Below, piece by piece: positions 46,886-58,237 of a DNA stretch of 64,000 bases. The stretch comes from Saposhnikovia divaricata. Its lineage: Eukaryota; Streptophyta; Magnoliopsida; Apiales; Apiaceae. Where the stretch lies: positions 185,788,939 to 185,852,938 of the forward strand of contig CM071601.1 of the NCBI GenBank assembly GCA_036435485.1. Reading direction: 5' to 3'. Under the pieces are notes generated by a model that did not search any database, was not told where the DNA came from, and was given only the letters and a program-made list of their open reading frames with translations. Each line of letters opens with the position of its first letter. Positions within the stretch are counted from its first letter, which is position 1. Both the position numbers and the translations under genes were made by a program.

Positions 46886-47299
46886 TCTATACTAATATAT
46901 AATAAGTAAATTAGGATATAATTTTTGATAATTTGGTTTCTTCGTTCAACTAATCGTTAAAAGAAGAGTGATCGTTAGATATTTTGTAAATAGATGATAA
47001 CCGTTAGATTTAATAAAAAAGAATATTCTATATTTAAATCCCTCTTCTAAAGATTCAAGGTTCAAATCCAGTATAATTGTTGGTAGTTTGGTTGTTTCGT
47101 TCAACCAACCGTTAAAATAATAATGATAGTTAGATATTTTGTAAATAGATAATAACCGTTAGATCTAATAATAAAGAATATTCTATATTTTAATCCCTCT
47201 TCTAAAGATCCAAGATTCGAATCTCGTCAACAACAAATTTACATTAAGATTTTATATTATTAGTTTTAAACAATACATGTCATTTATTAAATAACTATT
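46886..47299 (+). mobile_element. Helitron-like start with tandem duplication
   Basis: A 'TCTATACTAATATATAATAAG' type start at 46886 resembles the Helitron 5' end seen at 19272. After it, two units of about 140 bp (46930-47070 and 47085-47225) repeat 'gatattttgtaaatagat', 'aagaatattctatattt' and 'atccctcttctaaagat'. No terminal hairpin is seen before the Gypsy 2 LTR at 47300, so the element is partial or its end was replaced. Confidence 0.5.
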
Positions 47300-47842
47300 T
47301 GTTGTGGAAAAAAAAGTAGGGTTGTCGAATTGCGGCTAGGGTTCATGAGCTTCGTGCTTTAATGGCTGCGTTTGTGTTACCGTGACCTAATTCGGGTCTT
47401 CACAAGATGCCTACGTATCTCAAAATTGAGAATCAAGCCAAAAAACGTAGTTCTGAGATGAGGGGTCTGACCCTTTATATAGGCTATAGGAGCCTTAGAA
47501 TCGTAATAGGGTTTGGAGACTTGGTGGACAAGTCACCGTTATTGAGGAAGGTTCTGACTCCTTCCTTATAGGAATTAGTTTCCATGTTTAATTAGGTGCC
47601 TTGGAGGCTACACAATATCCCTGGGATATTCTAGAACGTTCCTGGTTTCTAGAACGTTCCCGGTTTGTGGATCAGGCCCATGTTATAAACAAGCTTATAC
47701 CGGGCGTCCCCGGTTTGGGCTGTTCTTTTGGGCTTATTCATTAACCACGAATTTAATGCCCAACTAGGGTTTCAGGCCTTATTTATGAGCCAATAAATAC
47801 TATATTAATTATGTCTTTAGGGATTATTTTTCACCCATATCA
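47300..47842 (-). repeat. Gypsy element 2, 3' LTR
   Basis: About 543 bp, starting TGATATGGG on the minus strand (47842) and ending near 'acaaca' (47300). A purine tract 'taggggg' precedes it at about 47848-47854. The minus-strand TATA box is at about 47474-47482 ('cctatataaag'). The outer boundary is set by TG/CA ends only, since the partner LTR is not in the window. Confidence 0.65.
47474..47482 (-). promoter_or_regulatory. TATA box of the Gypsy 2 LTR
   Basis: The minus strand reads 'agcctatataaagggtc', in the right place for the LTR promoter of a minus-strand element. Confidence 0.55.
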
Positions 47843-49903
47843 TTTGCCCCCTAACTTCTAGGAAAACTTGATTTCGTAGAAGTTTAAGGTCAGTTCGGCC
47901 CTACCAGGGTATCGTCTTACAATGAAGTGTGGAGCGACCTACACATTCACAACGATTAAAATTCTCTCCTAAGTTAATACTTGAGAAAGTTAAACGTTCC
48001 TTGGCCTCTCGAACCTTTTTCTTAAGATTTCTTGGCCTTTCGGGAATAGGATTAGTGTCGTTTCGAGCTCATAGACACTAATCCAAGTGCAATTCGTGCA
48101 TAGGATCCTTTATCATAGATTCATTAATGATTTATTTCCCTCAACTTATATAAGTTAGGGTTAATATCAGACGGTCATTGCTCATAAGCCTTAATAAGGG
48201 CTAATTTTTTAGCAAAAGACATTAATTCAGCCCTAATCGAGGCTAAACAACCCTAAACGGGGCTACAAAGGCCTTAATCGAGGCTAACTAATTCATATTT
48301 AACGTGATTACTACTAGGATATCCACCCTTAACCTTGAGATAGGTTAATTTTAGAGTTGGAGTCCTTAAACGTCGATAATTGAGGTTAATCACCCCCTAA
48401 TTGCGATTAGCGAAACCCTAATCCCAAATTTTGGAGTCAAGCCAATCTAATAGAGATTCTTACAACCTCATGTTTGTAGAAAGAATCACGTAAAAATTCT
48501 CATTTTTGAGTTGTCTAAGCAAGAAATATGGCATTCTGGGCAAGGTGTTTCAAACACCTTCCTGATTTCAAACACCCTCCTGGTTTCAAACACCCCTGGC
48601 ATTTCTAAACTCAAATTTTGAAGTTGAGCTTATATGATAGGGATTCTTATAATATCCTGGTATGAGCAAGAATCACATGAAAATATGCATTTTTGAACGT
48701 TTTAGAGGCGAAATACCTCATTTTGAGCTGGTTTTCAAACCAGACCTTGTTTCAAACACCTTCCTTTTTTCGACTTCTTGAAACCACTGAGAGACCTACC
48801 TAGGCTTGTAGAGAACCTTGCAAGGTTTCCAAATCTCAAATTTGGGCACAAACGGAGCATTTTTTAGCGTTCTGGAGGGTCATGAAACCACCTAGGGGAT
48901 CCAGGTGTTCAAAACACCTGACCAAGGTAGCCTGGTCGGCCATTCGGCCAAGGGGACCTGGTCAGCCACCCCTGGTCGGCTGGGCCCCATGGAATTTTAT
49001 TTTTTTTGAATTTTGGTCAAATTTTGACTAGTTGACTTTGGCCGTTGACTTTGACTTTTGACCTTGACTTTGACCAAAGCCAAAACTTGTTTTAAACTCC
49101 CCTCCTTGTTTCTAGAGTGAGTTTACAACACCATGGTTGATTTTGTGAACCTTAATCACAAACAACCTTCTTCTTAGTTTTCAGGACCTCCCGGGTTTTA
49201 ACTTGTTCTTGAACTCTTAGTTTCAAATAACCTTGGGCTATACTATGACCCTTGGCTTGCTGACACCCTTTCATACTTACAATAGGGTGTTTTAAACAAC
49301 CTTGGTCTTGCCCCCCTTGCCATGGAGGTCTTTGTTTCTTTATTAGTTTGTATAGGGATTTCTCTTGTTTTCAACACCTGACCTCAAGTCTAGGGTACTA
49401 TGGTCAGTTTTTATCCTCGATTTCATTCTCAAGGACTTTAAAACTCCTACCTCGTTTGTAAGGCCGTGCCTTGGCTTGATTCTATTCAATGGTTCCTGAA
49501 TTTTAGGCCTTGAATTCAATTAACCGGCTTAATTCAGGACATACAACCTCGTTGGCCATCTGGGCTTATATTTTGGGCAGGGTTTCAAAACTCCCACAAT
49601 TTTTCTTAGAATCTATCTTCCATATTTCTATAAAGTATTAGATTTTTAGCTAATCTTTCTATTTAGTGCCTTAATCATGGAATTTTGGCTTAATCCTCTG
49701 TTTAGGCTCATTAAGCATAAGTTAGTTCAACCTCTTAGGTTGTTAACTATGTTGCTGCTCCAGCCTGCATTTCCATTCGTTTCTTTCATTTATTTTCACG
49801 AATTAGATCGTTTATTTGACCTAATTTCGAATTCATAACGCCTTTTTCCTGCTGTTTTCGGCTATTTAACCTGTAAACGCTGGTCGTTGGAAAGATGACC
49901 TGC
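47843..49903. other. Gypsy 2 spacer between the 3' LTR and the antisense gene
   Basis: No coding region. It has scattered direct repeats: 'gtttcaaacacc' and 'tttcaaacaccttcctg' variants at 48545-48600 and 48730-48765, and GTTGACTTTGAC-like repeats at 49020-49075. Its right end should contain the promoter of the opposite-strand gene. Confidence 0.55.
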
Positions 49904-49922
49904 TATGAGGGGTCGCCCATTT

Positions 49923-49932
49923 CCTTATAAAA
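49923..49932 (+). promoter_or_regulatory. TATA box of the Gypsy 2 antisense gene
   Basis: 'cttataaaag' on the plus strand, about 110 bp before the ATG at 50040, as expected for a plant Pol II promoter. It lies well outside the LTR, as in element 1. Confidence 0.5.
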
Positions 49933-50039
49933 GAGTAGGAGTGGAAGTCATTCTTCACATTTCCTTCTTCTCACAAATAAAATTTCTCTCTGAAGAGCTC
50001 TCAAGATTCAAGCACCTATTTCAATTTCAGACAAACCTG

Positions 50040-51886
50040 ATGGCAAGTGAAGGTGGTCAGAGCACCGTAGTTCCTTCTAAGGGCCTTCTCCAAGCAATCA
50101 ACAGGAGGACCAAAGACAAGAATAGGAAAGGTAAGGTGTTTCCTCCTCGTTATCAGTTAACTTTACCCCAACTCTTAGATGAGCCCGGGGACGTGTTTCC
50201 AAACAATGCAGAATTTGATTCTTTCATATTCCCTAGCACTTTAGGCGTAGGAGATATTAACGACCTACTCAAATATGAATTTCCTTCTGGTTTAAGACTC
50301 AGAATCCCCTCACCGGGAGATAGGACTTGTAATTGGCACCCTGAAAATTTATATGTATATAAAGGGGCTATCACAGCTGGCATTAGGTTTCCGGTTCACC
50401 CTTGGCTTGTTAGGTTGCTAGCTGAACTTAAAATCAACCCGTACCAACTATATCCTAACTCCTCGAAATTTATCTTCATTTTTATGGTTGAATGCATCAA
50501 GGGAGGCATCCGCCTTAGCATTCCTTTATTTAGACATTTGTTTGCTTTCAAAAATAGCCCTGTTACTAGGAAAGGATGGGTAAGCATCCAACATCGTACA
50601 AAGTCCCGAATGATTATCAACGTTGCCTCCGTGCCTGATTCATGCCACAATTGGAGGCACGAATTTTTCATCCTTAGATGGAAAGGAGGAGACTGGGGTG
50701 AATTTTTCAGGTCTAAATTCAATCACGTGAACGATGAGGGTGTTAGTGAGCTGCAGCTCTCAAGTGAAGAAGTAGCCAATCGGGATTGGCTTATTTTAAC
50801 CTTTCAAAATGCTCACTACCGCGAAGTTGTGACTGAGCATAACTTGATAGAGACCGGGCTTAGTAGTATCCCTCCCGAGGGTAATTCTTACTTTAACTCC
50901 TTTATTCTCATTATACTTGTTCTTATTCCAACATTGTTTTCTTTGTCTTTTCTTGCAGTTGCTGAGGAGATTGACAGCCTGCCGGGTCATGCTCCTCAGA
51001 TTACTAAAAGGATGATTAAAAAGGCTGAGAAAGAAGCCAACCTTGACGATGTTCCAGTTCCTGAATTCCTTCAGCATTGCTCAAAAGCTGGGAAAAGGAT
51101 CAGAAGTTCGGATGGGAGTATGAAAACTGCGTTTATGCCTGAATGGGGGATATGCGAGCAGGACGCTATCCGAGATAGCCATCTTCTTGCTCAGGAATGG
51201 TCTCGGAATGCCATAGCCCCGGTTGATAAGGTTCATTTTGCAACAGCAACAGACCTTGGGGAAAATGAAAGCTTGGGGGCATTTCACGCCTATAACATAA
51301 GCTTATCTCCCCTTATTTTTTGTTATTTTTGCTAAATATTGACCATCATGGTTTAACATAACTTTTTTATGGTGTTTTATTCTTGTAGCTGGATGCTCAT
51401 TTCCAGAACGCTATCCAACTTGGGAAATCGTATAGGGATAAGGAAAGAACTGCCCTCAAGGCTGTGGAGAAGCATCAGAAAGAATCTCAAGAATGGGAGG
51501 CTAAGTACTTCACCTCCGAAGACCAACTCTCATCCCTTAGGGGAAAATATGCAACCTTGGAGAATAGAACCCAGAACAACGAGGATTCCATCATCCAGAA
51601 CTACTTGGGCTCGGATACATTCCTTGCCTTCATTGACGAACATGACAGGGAGGTCCAACCGGACAGCATGACTATAGGTTGGGAAAAAGCTGTGAATAAG
51701 ATTAGCCATGACCACAAAGGGGTCGTTTTTCCTTCCTTTTATCCAAGTCCTTGGAAGGTGACTGATGTTGATGACCTTCAGGCTCCGGGACTAAGGCCAC
51801 TCCCCAACGCTCAGGATCTAGTTCCGGGAGGCACCCTTCAAAATCCCGTGGGAAGGATCAAAGTGGCAGTTCAGAGCGCCCTTTAG
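50040..51886 (+). CDS. Antisense spliced gene in Gypsy 2 (gypsy-type transposon protein)
   Basis: Opposite to the element's gag-pol, between integrase and 3' LTR. ATG 50040 ('MASEGGQSTVVPSKG') follows a short leader. Exons 50040-50880, 50959-51296 and 51389-51886 total 1677 nt, 558 residues; both junctions keep the frame. Intron 1 has donor 'gagg/GTAATT' and acceptor 'ttcttgcag/'. Intron 2 has acceptor 'ttcttgtag/', but its apparent donor reads ATAAGC, so it is damaged. Residues about 115-170 ('HPWLVRLLAELKINPYQLYP' and following) resemble the same 'putative gypsy type transposon' family as the gene at 14514-17109. The last exon is charged and probably coiled coil ('ALKAVEKHQKESQEWEAKY'). The function is unknown. 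More exons after 51886 are possible. Confidence 0.75.
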
Positions 51887-52480
51887 CCGGCCGAATTCGC
51901 GAGCCCAGATCGGTGAGTGTTACCAGTTCCTCAACTTCAACTTCCAAGAGCAAGGAAGAAGGTGAGATGGGTCATCCAGTGAAGAAGAAGTCCCTATTCA
52001 GGTTGCTCCTCCAAAAACCAAGAAACGGTTGGTGAAGACTGCTTCTGTTAAGAAGTGATTATCTTTTGAGCCTTGCATGGCTTATGTTTGCCTCATGTGG
52101 CTTCTTATTCAGTTCTCGTTTTATCCTGACTTTGCTCATGGTCCTTCATGGACTTATATTTTTATTCGGTGTGTTTGTAACCTATAACTCTGTCCCTTAG
52201 GGGTATATTATCTACATGCTTGTTTCCTTTAATTCATACGTTCCTTTTTTTTTACGGTACTTGGTCATCCTAGACTTACACACATCAGGTGTTTGGTACA
52301 TCATTAAAATCACAGAAACGTAGAATGGAAAACAAACTTGTATTAATAACGTGAAATGGGCTCTGCCCTTACATAAAATGATAAGTCCTATTATGAGCAA
52401 CATGCTCTGCAATGGTTTTATATAAACCTTATTTCTATTTCTATTAGATAGGCAAAAAGCTAAGTCCTTACTAGGAGAGC
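51887..52480. other. Spacer between antisense gene and pol 3' ends
   Basis: Convergent region between the plus-strand antisense gene and minus-strand pol. A Ser/Thr-rich reading 'TSSSTSTSKSKEEGEM' at about 51922-51970 may be the former end of the antisense protein in another phase. Confidence 0.45.
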
Positions 52481-53443
52481 TTAAACATAATAAATCTTGA
52501 GATTCGAGGCGTGCCAAGTACGAGGCACCTCGTTTCCATCCAAGGTTTCCAACTTGTAAGAACCTCTTCCAAACGTTTTGCTGACTCTATACGGCCCTTC
52601 CCAATTAGGGGCTAACTTGCCTGTCTTTCCAACTCCAGATGCTTTTATCTTCCTTAAAACCAAGTCACCATGTTTAAAGAACCTTTCTTTAACCCTATGG
52701 TTGTAATAAAAGGATGCCCTCTTCTGGTACTCTACATTGCGGGTGTTCGCTTCGTCCCTGACTTCATCAATTAAATCAAGGGCAAGCCTCATGCCTTCCT
52801 CATTAGTTTCTTGCTCATATGCTTCCACCCTTGGAGACACATGAGAGATCTCCACGGGCACTACTGCCTCTGCTCCATAGGCTAGCAAAAACGGGGTAGC
52901 TCCTGTTGTTACTTTACAGGTGGTACGATATGCCCACAGTATAGGCAGTAGCTCATCCACCCACGTGTTTCTTGAACGTTCGACCCTTTTCTTGAGTCCA
53001 TCAAGGATAATCCGATTCGCTACCTCAGCTTGCCCATTAGCCTGAGGGTGAGCTACTGACGTGAAGCGAAGTTCGATGGCGTTCTCCTCACAATACTTCT
53101 TAAACTCCTCATTGTTGAATTGGCGCCCATTATCCGTCACAAGGATTCGTGGGATACCGTATCTGCAAATTCCGTTCTCCCAGAAGAACTGGGGAACTTG
53201 TTGGGTGGTTATCTTAGCTAATGGCTTAGCTTCAATCCACTTGGTAAAATAGTCGATAGCCACTATCAAGAACTTCCTTTGTGCTGAAGCTACAGGGAAA
53301 GGACCTAGAATGTCCATCCCCCGCATGGAAAACGGAATAGGAGAGTTAATTGACGTTAACATCTCTAGCGGCTGCCTAACAATCGGAGCGTGTTTCTGAC
53401 ACCTGTCACACTTCTTGACATAACTTTGCGCATCTGCCAACAT
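52481..53443 (-). pseudogene. Gypsy 2 integrase
   Basis: Frame of 320 codons from 'MLADAQSYVKKCDRCQKHAP' (end of the HHCC finger) through the DDE core: D in 'RGMDILGPFP', D in 'VTDNGRQFNN', E in 'ANGQAEVANR'. It ends with the GPY module 'NWEGPYRVSK' and 'NLKIYYV' at 52481. The N-terminal part of the finger is in another phase upstream (53859-53365), with several bases missing near 53440. The catalytic core itself is intact. Confidence 0.88.
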
Positions 53444-53859
53444 AATCCCAGACGGGTGATCTTATGGGCTAGGGCTCTGCCCCCCAAGTGTTGCCCACAG
53501 ATCCCTTCATGAACTTCCTTTAATGCTTCTTCTGCCTCTTGGGGCCTCAAACACTTCAAGTACGGGATAACAAAAGACCTCTTGTAAAGGATGCCTTCAA
53601 TCAAGACATATCTCAATGCTCTCACTGGTAGTTTTCGCGCCTCCGAGGCGTCTTCGGGAAGCCATCCTGTTTCCAAATGTGCCTTAATAGGATCTATCCA
53701 ACAACTTCCTATATCAATGGGTGCCACCAATTTCGAATTGATGGAAGGGGCCTTCAAGACCTGGAAGTAAACACTCCCTGCATAATTCTCTATCTCAGAA
53801 GAGACGAACTTTGATAGGGCATCGGCCTTGATGTTCTCCTCCCTTAGAATGTGCTCCAT
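53365..53859 (-). pseudogene. Gypsy 2 second RNase H end and integrase finger
   Basis: 'MEHILREENIKADALSKFVS' is the C-terminal end of the second RNase H, and 'EVHEGICGQHLGGRALAHKI' is the first half of the integrase HHCC finger. The frame is separated from the upstream RNase H by a frameshift near 53860 and from the integrase by a small deletion near 53440. Confidence 0.82.
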
Positions 53860-53860
53860 A

Positions 53861-55766
53861 TAGCATCATCAAACTGAGTCATAACGGCTTTCACAACCCT
53901 TAGGTATTTTGCCATAGTTTCATCCTTGGCTTCGAACTCACCATTCACCTGCGATACTACGAGTCTTGAATCTCCTTAAACTTTAAGGTTCTTAACTCTC
54001 AATATTCTAGCCAAGCCTAATCTGGCTATCAAGGCTTCATATTCAGCTTCGTTGTTGGTTGTTGGAAAGTCCAACTTCAAAGCATATTCTACTAAAAACC
54101 CATCGGGGCTTTGCAAGACCAGGCCTGCACCAATAGACTTTGTTTTTGATGCCCCATCAAAATAGAGCACCCAATATTCCTTCTGATCAGGTTCAAGCTT
54201 CTCAACTTCACCTTCACCTTCTTGGCTTGGAACTATCTCCTGCCCCCCGACTTCTTGGTTGTCGATGGTACATTCAACCACGAAGTCAGCTAATGCCTGA
54301 GCCTTGATGGCTGTTCGAGGCTTATATGTGATATCAAACTCCCCGAGTTCGATCGCCCATTTAATTAGCCTCCCACTGGCCTTGGGGCTATGCAATATAC
54401 TTCTTAACTGCTGATCCGTCAGGACTTCAATCTTGTGTGCCTGGAAGTAAGGTCGTAGCTTCCTTGAAGCTGTTACTAGCGCCAAAGCAAACTTCTCGAT
54501 GGGTGAGTAATTCAACTCAGCTCCGTGCAATACATTGTTCACATAGTACATAGGCTTCTGAACCTTGTTTTCCTCTCGAACGAGAACGGCACTCAATGCT
54601 TGTTCGGATATCGCTAGGTATAAATATAGGGTCTCTCCAGGACTAGGTTTGGCCAACAACGGGGCCTCAGCCACATACTTTTTCAGCTGTTCAAATGCCT
54701 CTTGGCTTTCTGAAGTCCATTCAAAATTCTTCACTTTCTTCAAAGCTTGAAAGAAGGGCAAACATTGGTCGCCAGACCTTGAGATAAATCTTCCCAATGC
54801 AGCTATTCTACCAGTCAACTTCTGCACGTCCTTCACAGAACGGGGTGGTTCCATGTCGAGAATCGCCTTAACCTTATCCGGGTTGGCTTCAATGCCACGT
54901 TTTGAAACCATCAAACCAAAAAACTTCCCTGATCCAATGCCAAAAGCACACTTGGCTGGATTTAACATCATCTTATGGTGCCTCAGCACTTCAAAAGCTT
55001 CTATGAGGTGTTCAACATGGTCTGCTGTAAACAAGCTTTTGACCAACATATCATCAACGTAGACCTCCATGGTTTTCCCAATCAGATGGGCAAATATCTT
55101 ATTTACCAGTCGTTGATAAGTAGCTCCTGCATTCTTTAGTCCAAAAGCCATGACAAGGTAACAAAGAACACCAAAGTCAGTTATGAAAGATACCTCCAGG
55201 ATGTCATCTTTGTGCATCTTAATCTGGTTGTAGCCGCTGAAACCATCCATGAAACTCAGCATTTCGTGCCCTGCCGTGGCATCTATTAGTGTGTCAATCC
55301 TTGGTAAAGGGAAGCAATCCTTAGGGCATGCGTCATTCAAATCGGTGAAGTCTATACACATCCTCCATTTGCCGTTGGCTTTCTTGACCATCATAGGGTT
55401 AGCCAACCATTCAGGGAACTGAATCTCCTCAATAAAACCAGCTTCCAAGAGCTTGTCCACCTCTTGCTTAATGGCCTCTTGCCTTTTCGGAGCAAAGTTC
55501 CTCTTCTTCTGTTTTATTGCCTTCCGCTTGGGGTCGACATTCAACCTGTGAGTTATGAGTTGGGGGTCTATCCCTGGCATATCAGTTGCTGTCCAATCGA
55601 ACACATCTCTATTTTCTTGTAGAAATTCTACCAACTTGCCCTTCAAGGGTTCTTTTAAAGACGCTCCAACATACGTAACTTTTTCAGGGTCTCTGCAATC
55701 CAGAGCTATAGGAACCAAATCTTCTACCGGCTTCCCGCGGTGTTCATCATCCCCTCGGACATCCAT
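53861..55766 (-). pseudogene. Gypsy 2 reverse transcriptase, RNase H and second RNase H
   Basis: Frame 55766-53976: RT 'WLANPMMVKKANGKWRMCID', 'SFMDGFSGYNQIKM', 'FGLKNAGATYQRLVNKIF', catalytic YVDDML (about 55055). First RNase H 'LYLYLAISEQALSAVLVREE'. Second RNase H 'YWVLYFDGASKTKSIGAG' and 'TTNNEAEYEALI'. An in-frame TAA (53978-53976) follows 'RVKNLKV'; the same phase continues with 'GDSRLVVSQVNGEF' to the frameshift near 53860. The order and second RNase H confirm the Tat type. Confidence 0.9.
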
Positions 55767-55806
55767 GTCTTCAATCGGGAGGACCTGCCCCCTACTCCAT
55801 CAGCTC

Positions 55807-56517
55807 TTAATGCGGCCACATAACAACTTTTGCCATCTTCTGATCACCCTTCTGTTCTCCAACACCATTCCTAGTTGGAAACTTAACTTTCATGTGGTAG
55901 CTTGAGGCAACAGCCTTAAACGCGTGAAGTCCAGTCCTTCCGAGGATCGCATTATACGTGGAAGCTGCTTTGATTACCAAAAAATTTAACATCTGAGTGG
56001 CTTCCTTGGGCTCCTGTCCAATAGTAACTGGTAGCTGGATGGTCCCTTCAATATTGGATTCGACTCCATTGAACCCATATATAGGCATATTATTAGGAGT
56101 CAACTGCGAATCGTTGTATCCCATCTTCACAAATGCATCATGAAACAAAATATCGACAGAAGCACCATTGTCTATCAAGACTCGCTTCACCTCTGAGTTT
56201 CCAATTACCAGGGTTATGACCAACGGGTCGTCATGGGGGAACTTCACCCCTTCCAAGTCTGAATCATCAAAACCAATCACTACTTCAGTCTTTGCACGTT
56301 TTGGGGCCTCTCCCATGATGTGCATCACCTCCCTGGCATATGCTTTTCGAGAGTTCCTTGTTGTGCCAGCCGCAGTCGGGCCTCCCCAAATCATGTTAAT
56401 AACTAGCCCTCGTGGCTGGGGGTTACGATCACGATCGTTATCCCATCTATCATTATCCCTTCTATCATAGTCTCTCCTTTGATTTCCACGGTCTTCGCCT
56501 TTCGTGAACCTGCTCAA
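55807..56517 (-). pseudogene. Gypsy 2 protease region of gag-pol
   Basis: Arg/Asp-rich stretch 'QRRDYDRRDNDRWDNDRDRN', then 'LVINMIWGGPTAAGTTRNSR' and the aspartic protease motif VLIDNGASVDILF (about 56175), ending 'GVGEQKGDQKMAKVV'. The frame is lost through shifts at 55770-55830, before RT. Its upstream part is cut by the CACTA element at 56518; removing that element and one TSD copy keeps the reading phase with the gag piece at 62725. Confidence 0.85.
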
Positions 56518-56539
56518 CACTACTAGAAATATGTCAATA

Positions 56540-56990
56540 AACATCGGTTTCTGGCCGTTGTTAAAAAAAAATCTGACCGATGTCTATGCGAGTGTAGAGA
56601 AAGGTCAAAAACTTTAGACATCGGTTTTTAGCCGTTGTCTATTATCGACTTAGACATTAGTTTCTTAAATATTTCTGATGTCTAAGCTTCATTATGTGCA
56701 GTAGTTCTTTTTAAATTATGATATATTATGTGCATTAGATCAACATAAACATAGCACGGACAAGTTAAATAATTACATACACATCGATTTCTTGGTAAAA
56801 ACCGATGTTTTATGTTATCTAAGACATCGGTTGTTTGGTAAGACTGATGTTATATGTTGCATTAGACATCGTGTTCATTAACAAAATCGATGTTATATGT
56901 TCCAATAGACATCGTTTTCAGTAACAAAACCGATGTTACATGTCCTAACAGACATCGGTTTTTAGCCATACTCCGATGTTATATCAAATT
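56540..56990. repeat. Left CACTA subterminal repeats
   Basis: At least six inverted or direct units of the pattern 'acatcggtttt..aaccgatgt' occur about every 50-60 bp (for example 56616, 56780, 56823, 56870, 56909, 56950). In CACTA elements such motifs bind the element's DNA-binding protein. Several units carry a CpG transition (catcgatt, catcgtgt). Confidence 0.75.
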
Positions 56991-57192
56991 TCTCCATTGC
57001 AAAATTTCTGAAATATACCAAATCCACAACCAAAAACGAACTAAAACAAATACCAAATTTCAATTATCATCGCAAAACCAATCCAGTATACAAGGACGAA
57101 ACTGAAAGCAAAATCCATCCCTACATTGCAAATTAGTACAAAATACAACTACCATCTGACAAACAAAATAAAGACTAGCTTAAATATCAACA

Positions 57193-57282
57193 TGTATGCC
57201 TCAAGCTCTTCCTCAGTGTAATTCCCTTCTGCTTTGAGCACCTTTTCATGTCCGGTTGAAGCTGCATTAACACAATTGAACC
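57193..57282 (-). other. Candidate last exon in CACTA, unrecognised
   Basis: After 'gtctttgtag' on the minus strand a frame reads 'VNAASTGHEKVLKAEGNYTE' and then 'EELEAYM'. It looks coding in composition, but I do not recognise the family. It lies downstream of the 14-3-3 fragment. Confidence 0.35.
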
Positions 57283-57684
57283 TACAAAGACCACCAAAAG
57301 GATTCCGGCTCATTATAACTTATCATAATACTAGTATTGCACAAGTTAAAGATTTAGTACACAGCCTCTTAGATTCTAGGCATAAACTGATAAAAGTCAT
57401 AAAACTAGACAAGAGGAGACTATTTACATTGAAATATCTTATATTAATTAGACACCTCAAAAATTCTAATCACACTTCCGGAAGATAAAGCAGTATAGGA
57501 ACAGGCTGTTATTTACATTTACTGTTATGTATGTTTAAAAAAGTATCTAAACAGATTTAGCAAAAAAAAAAGTATCTAAACAGAAACAATATGCATTCAA
57601 ATTTTAGGAGAAGCAGCAAGACTTCGACACACTAGCACTCAAAAGGACTGTAAGTATTTATACCTTAATGATAACATGACTTAC

Positions 57685-57972
57685 ATCTTGTAGTAAAACA
57701 CAGTAGCTTCTCCAAATTCTTGTCAATGACGGAAAGAATGTCATTGCAAATATTGGAGAGCTCATCCTCTACCTTCTGGCGGTAGCCCTTAATTATTTTA
57801 ACGTTTTGTTCATTTCCCTTAGACCGTTCCTTCTGATCAATGGATGACATTTTGCGCTAAGAAGCTCTTCCGGCACCAATAACATTTTTGTACCCAACTG
57901 AAAGCAGGTTTCTTTCCTTAACAGTGAGCTCAACATCAAGCTTCGCAACTTTCTTCATACAGTCCACCATTT
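57685..57972 (-). pseudogene. Captured 14-3-3 gene fragment
   Basis: The exon starts after 'atatacag' at 57972 and ends before GTAAGT at 57684. It reads 'VDCMKKVAKLDVELTVKERN' and 'LLSVGYKNVIGAGRAS', then a stop in place of the usual Trp, then 'SSIDQKERSKGNEQNV' and 'YRQKVEDELSNICNDILSVI'. The final 'GEATVFYYKM' is present in another phase after a small deletion. This is the helix 2-4 region of a 14-3-3 phosphoprotein-binding protein, under half of the family length of about 250. The stop and deletion show it is not functional as 14-3-3. Confidence 0.88.
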
Positions 57973-58237
57973 CTGTATATAATCAACAAGATTTTCTAAG
58001 ATTTGCAATGTAATTAGTCTACTCTGATAACATCACCTAACCTACACATACAGCCAAAAGTGCACTACTAACAACCAGATCTAAGCGAATCTAATTATTG
58101 TCAATGACATTTGATACGACCAAATTATTGATAGTCTGAGAATGCACTTTAACAACCAGATCTAAGCGAATCAAGCTTTTCAAGAAAAAAATAAAAAAAA
58201 ATCTCCAGATAAACATAATGGGTACGTTTGGATTTAC

